This document shows positions 63,201 through 64,000 of a stretch of 64,000 nucleotides of DNA, piece by piece. Under the pieces are notes generated by a model. It did no database searches. It was not told where the DNA came from and saw only the letters and a program-made list of their open reading frames with translations. The translations under genes and the position numbers were made by a program. This stretch comes from Oscarella lobularis (lineage: Eukaryota; Porifera; Homoscleromorpha; Homosclerophorida; Oscarellidae), in the NCBI RefSeq assembly GCF_947507565.1, contig NC_089193.1, positions 1,670,325 through 1,734,324 on the forward strand, in the 5' to 3' direction. Every line of letters begins with the position of its first letter. The stretch's first letter is position 1.

Positions 63201-64000
63201 GTTTATTTATTCACAACAGCAATTCACTGTGAACAACTGGTGAGGAGGTAAGATTTTCTACTAATGGTGAGGAGGTAAATTTCCTACTACCGGTGAGGAG
63301 GTAAGATTTTCTACTACTGGTGAGGAGGTAAGATTTTCTCATTCATACAGAATATGAACATGCATACAGTAGACCTTTGTATGACTCTATCTCTCTTCTC
63401 TTACCTGTATCCACCGATCCATGTCTCGTTCCATGTTCGCAATCGTCTGTTTCTGAAGTACGGCGGTTGATATCACATCCTCCACAATGCCCCACTTCCG
63501 CTTTCCGGAAACCGACGAGAATAAAGAAGACGGCTTTCTGTCTCGACTCGGTTTCCGTAGGGCTCCGCCTAATCGTTTCGTTTTGACGTCATCAGTGGAG
63601 ATTTGTTTCGTCAGCGGTGCGACGCGATTCGTTCCTGTTCCTGATTGGCTCGCGGGTCGAGCGCTCGAAGGTCGCACCTGTTTTCGTAGCATAGCAATCT
63701 AAATACAATTATTTAATCCATAGACTCGATTATTGATATTTTATTTACCTGTTCTGCTCTTCTTTTTAGAACTTGCTCGCGTTTTCTTTCGGCGCTCGCC
63801 ATATTTTTAATTTTGAACTTAAATACGAATTATTTTAATTTAAAAATAATAATTTCGGTTTTTGACTTACTTCCTGTTTTCGCTGCTCTTTTCTCAACTG
63901 CGCGATTTCACGATTTCGTTTCGCTTCCTAATTAAAACGGAGATTTTCAGGGGACCCGTATAAAATATTAATTAATTAATCAGACCTTTTCTTTATTGAA
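60247..64000 (-). CDS. KIF21: KIF21A/B kinesin, C-terminal part (5' end outside window)
   Basis: Sixteen exons, the first cut by the window end: 64000-63986, 63927-63871, 63817-63749, 63698-63405, 62880-62809, 62748-62629, 62574-62473, 62419-62183, 62129-62068, 62012-61946, 61899-61359, 61300-61167, 61110-61067, 61015-60887, 60836-60719, 60666-60247; 826 residues visible. The first part is the distal coiled coil (EAKRNREIAQLRKEQRK, KREQVLKRRAEQ, and AKYFMEHFLNKTVNQ near KIF21 signatures). A disordered linker containing PMELLYPTHS leads to a WD40 propeller of about seven blades (SLEGHSSAVMALAT, SSVRVWDLEAE, GSRDHYVRIFDLK, EPPHYDGVQSIARCG, ending DKKVMIWRVS). The family pauses microtubule growth at plus ends; the motor domain is not in the window. 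Confidence 0.95.
62941..63240. repeat. imperfect ~185-bp duplication in KIF21 intron
   Basis: The 524-bp intron 62881-63404 is the longest in this gene part. Bases about 62941-63035 (ATAACCCTCATTATTCAC ... GTGAACAACTG) recur at about 63127-63240. The segment after it (TATGACTCTATCTCTC) also recurs at 63089 and 63380, next to the real donor. Confidence 0.75.
63237..63338. repeat. 27-bp minisatellite in KIF21 intron
   Basis: Four units beginning GGTGAGGAGGTAAGATTTTC and ending CTACTA, with small changes. On the plus strand each unit carries donor-like GGTGAG and GGTAAG. On the minus strand, the sense of this gene, each reads as a pyrimidine-rich CTTACCTCCTCACCAG, an acceptor-like sequence. Confidence 0.85.

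Noticed and set aside
1-64000. tRNA or rRNA genes
   Set aside because: No cloverleaf-like A/B box pair or rRNA-like sequence was noticed, though a covariance search was not possible.

Overview
The window is nuclear DNA of a small-genome animal. Genes are split by many short GT-AG introns (often 40-60 bp) and packed with about 100-300 bp between them. They are animal genes: MYB with three repeats, KIF21, FDPS, ILVBL, MINDY1/2, an NHERF-like PDZ protein, MAM/LDLa receptors and START proteins. Intron size, packing and the huge MAM proteins suggest an early-branching animal such as a sponge (a homoscleromorph fits), but this is inference and no species marker was seen. Exon chains below were assembled by hand from splice consensus and reading phase; each was checked for frame at every junction.

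Layout. 1-16,220: one large satellite of a 25-bp unit arranged in higher-order blocks, with no genes. 16,808-19,799 (minus): three head-to-tail START-domain lipid-transfer genes with the same five-exon structure. 19,944-23,988 (plus): a 22-exon gene joining an Atg1/ULK- or TBK1-type protein kinase to the ubiquitin-like, coiled-coil and C-terminal claw regions of the autophagy scaffold FIP200/ATG11. This is the most interesting object in the window. 24,659-41,623 (plus): a 38-exon gene for a roughly 4,875-residue single-pass receptor with about 21 MAM and 12 LDLa domains, one MAM inserted inside another. 41,913-43,702 (plus): a MINDY1/2 deubiquitinase. 44,010-48,692 (plus): an 11-exon, 1,260-residue paralogue of the C-terminal part of the large receptor. 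48,869-51,763 (plus): ILVBL. 51,955-52,500 (minus): intronless PDZ protein with an ezrin-binding-type tail. 52,648-54,119 (plus): FDPS. 54,218-56,187 (minus): MYB. 56,482-57,214 (plus): C18orf21-like zinc-ribbon protein. 57,280-58,097 (plus): two very small spliced genes. 58,098-60,246: gene-free, with two tandem repeats. 60,247-64,000 (minus): C-terminal part of a KIF21 kinesin, cut by the window end.

Genes working together. The two MAM receptors share their C-terminal plan (MAM, Cys-rich domain, LDLa, EGF, membrane helix, two NPxY motifs) and a 14-bp upstream element, so they probably act in the same endocytic or adhesive setting. FDPS supplies prenyl donors, and the MINDY protein ends in a CaaX prenylation box, but nothing shows this proximity is functional. 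Several neighbours share divergent promoters: START gene C with the kinase fusion, the PDZ gene with FDPS, and MYB with the C18orf21-like gene.
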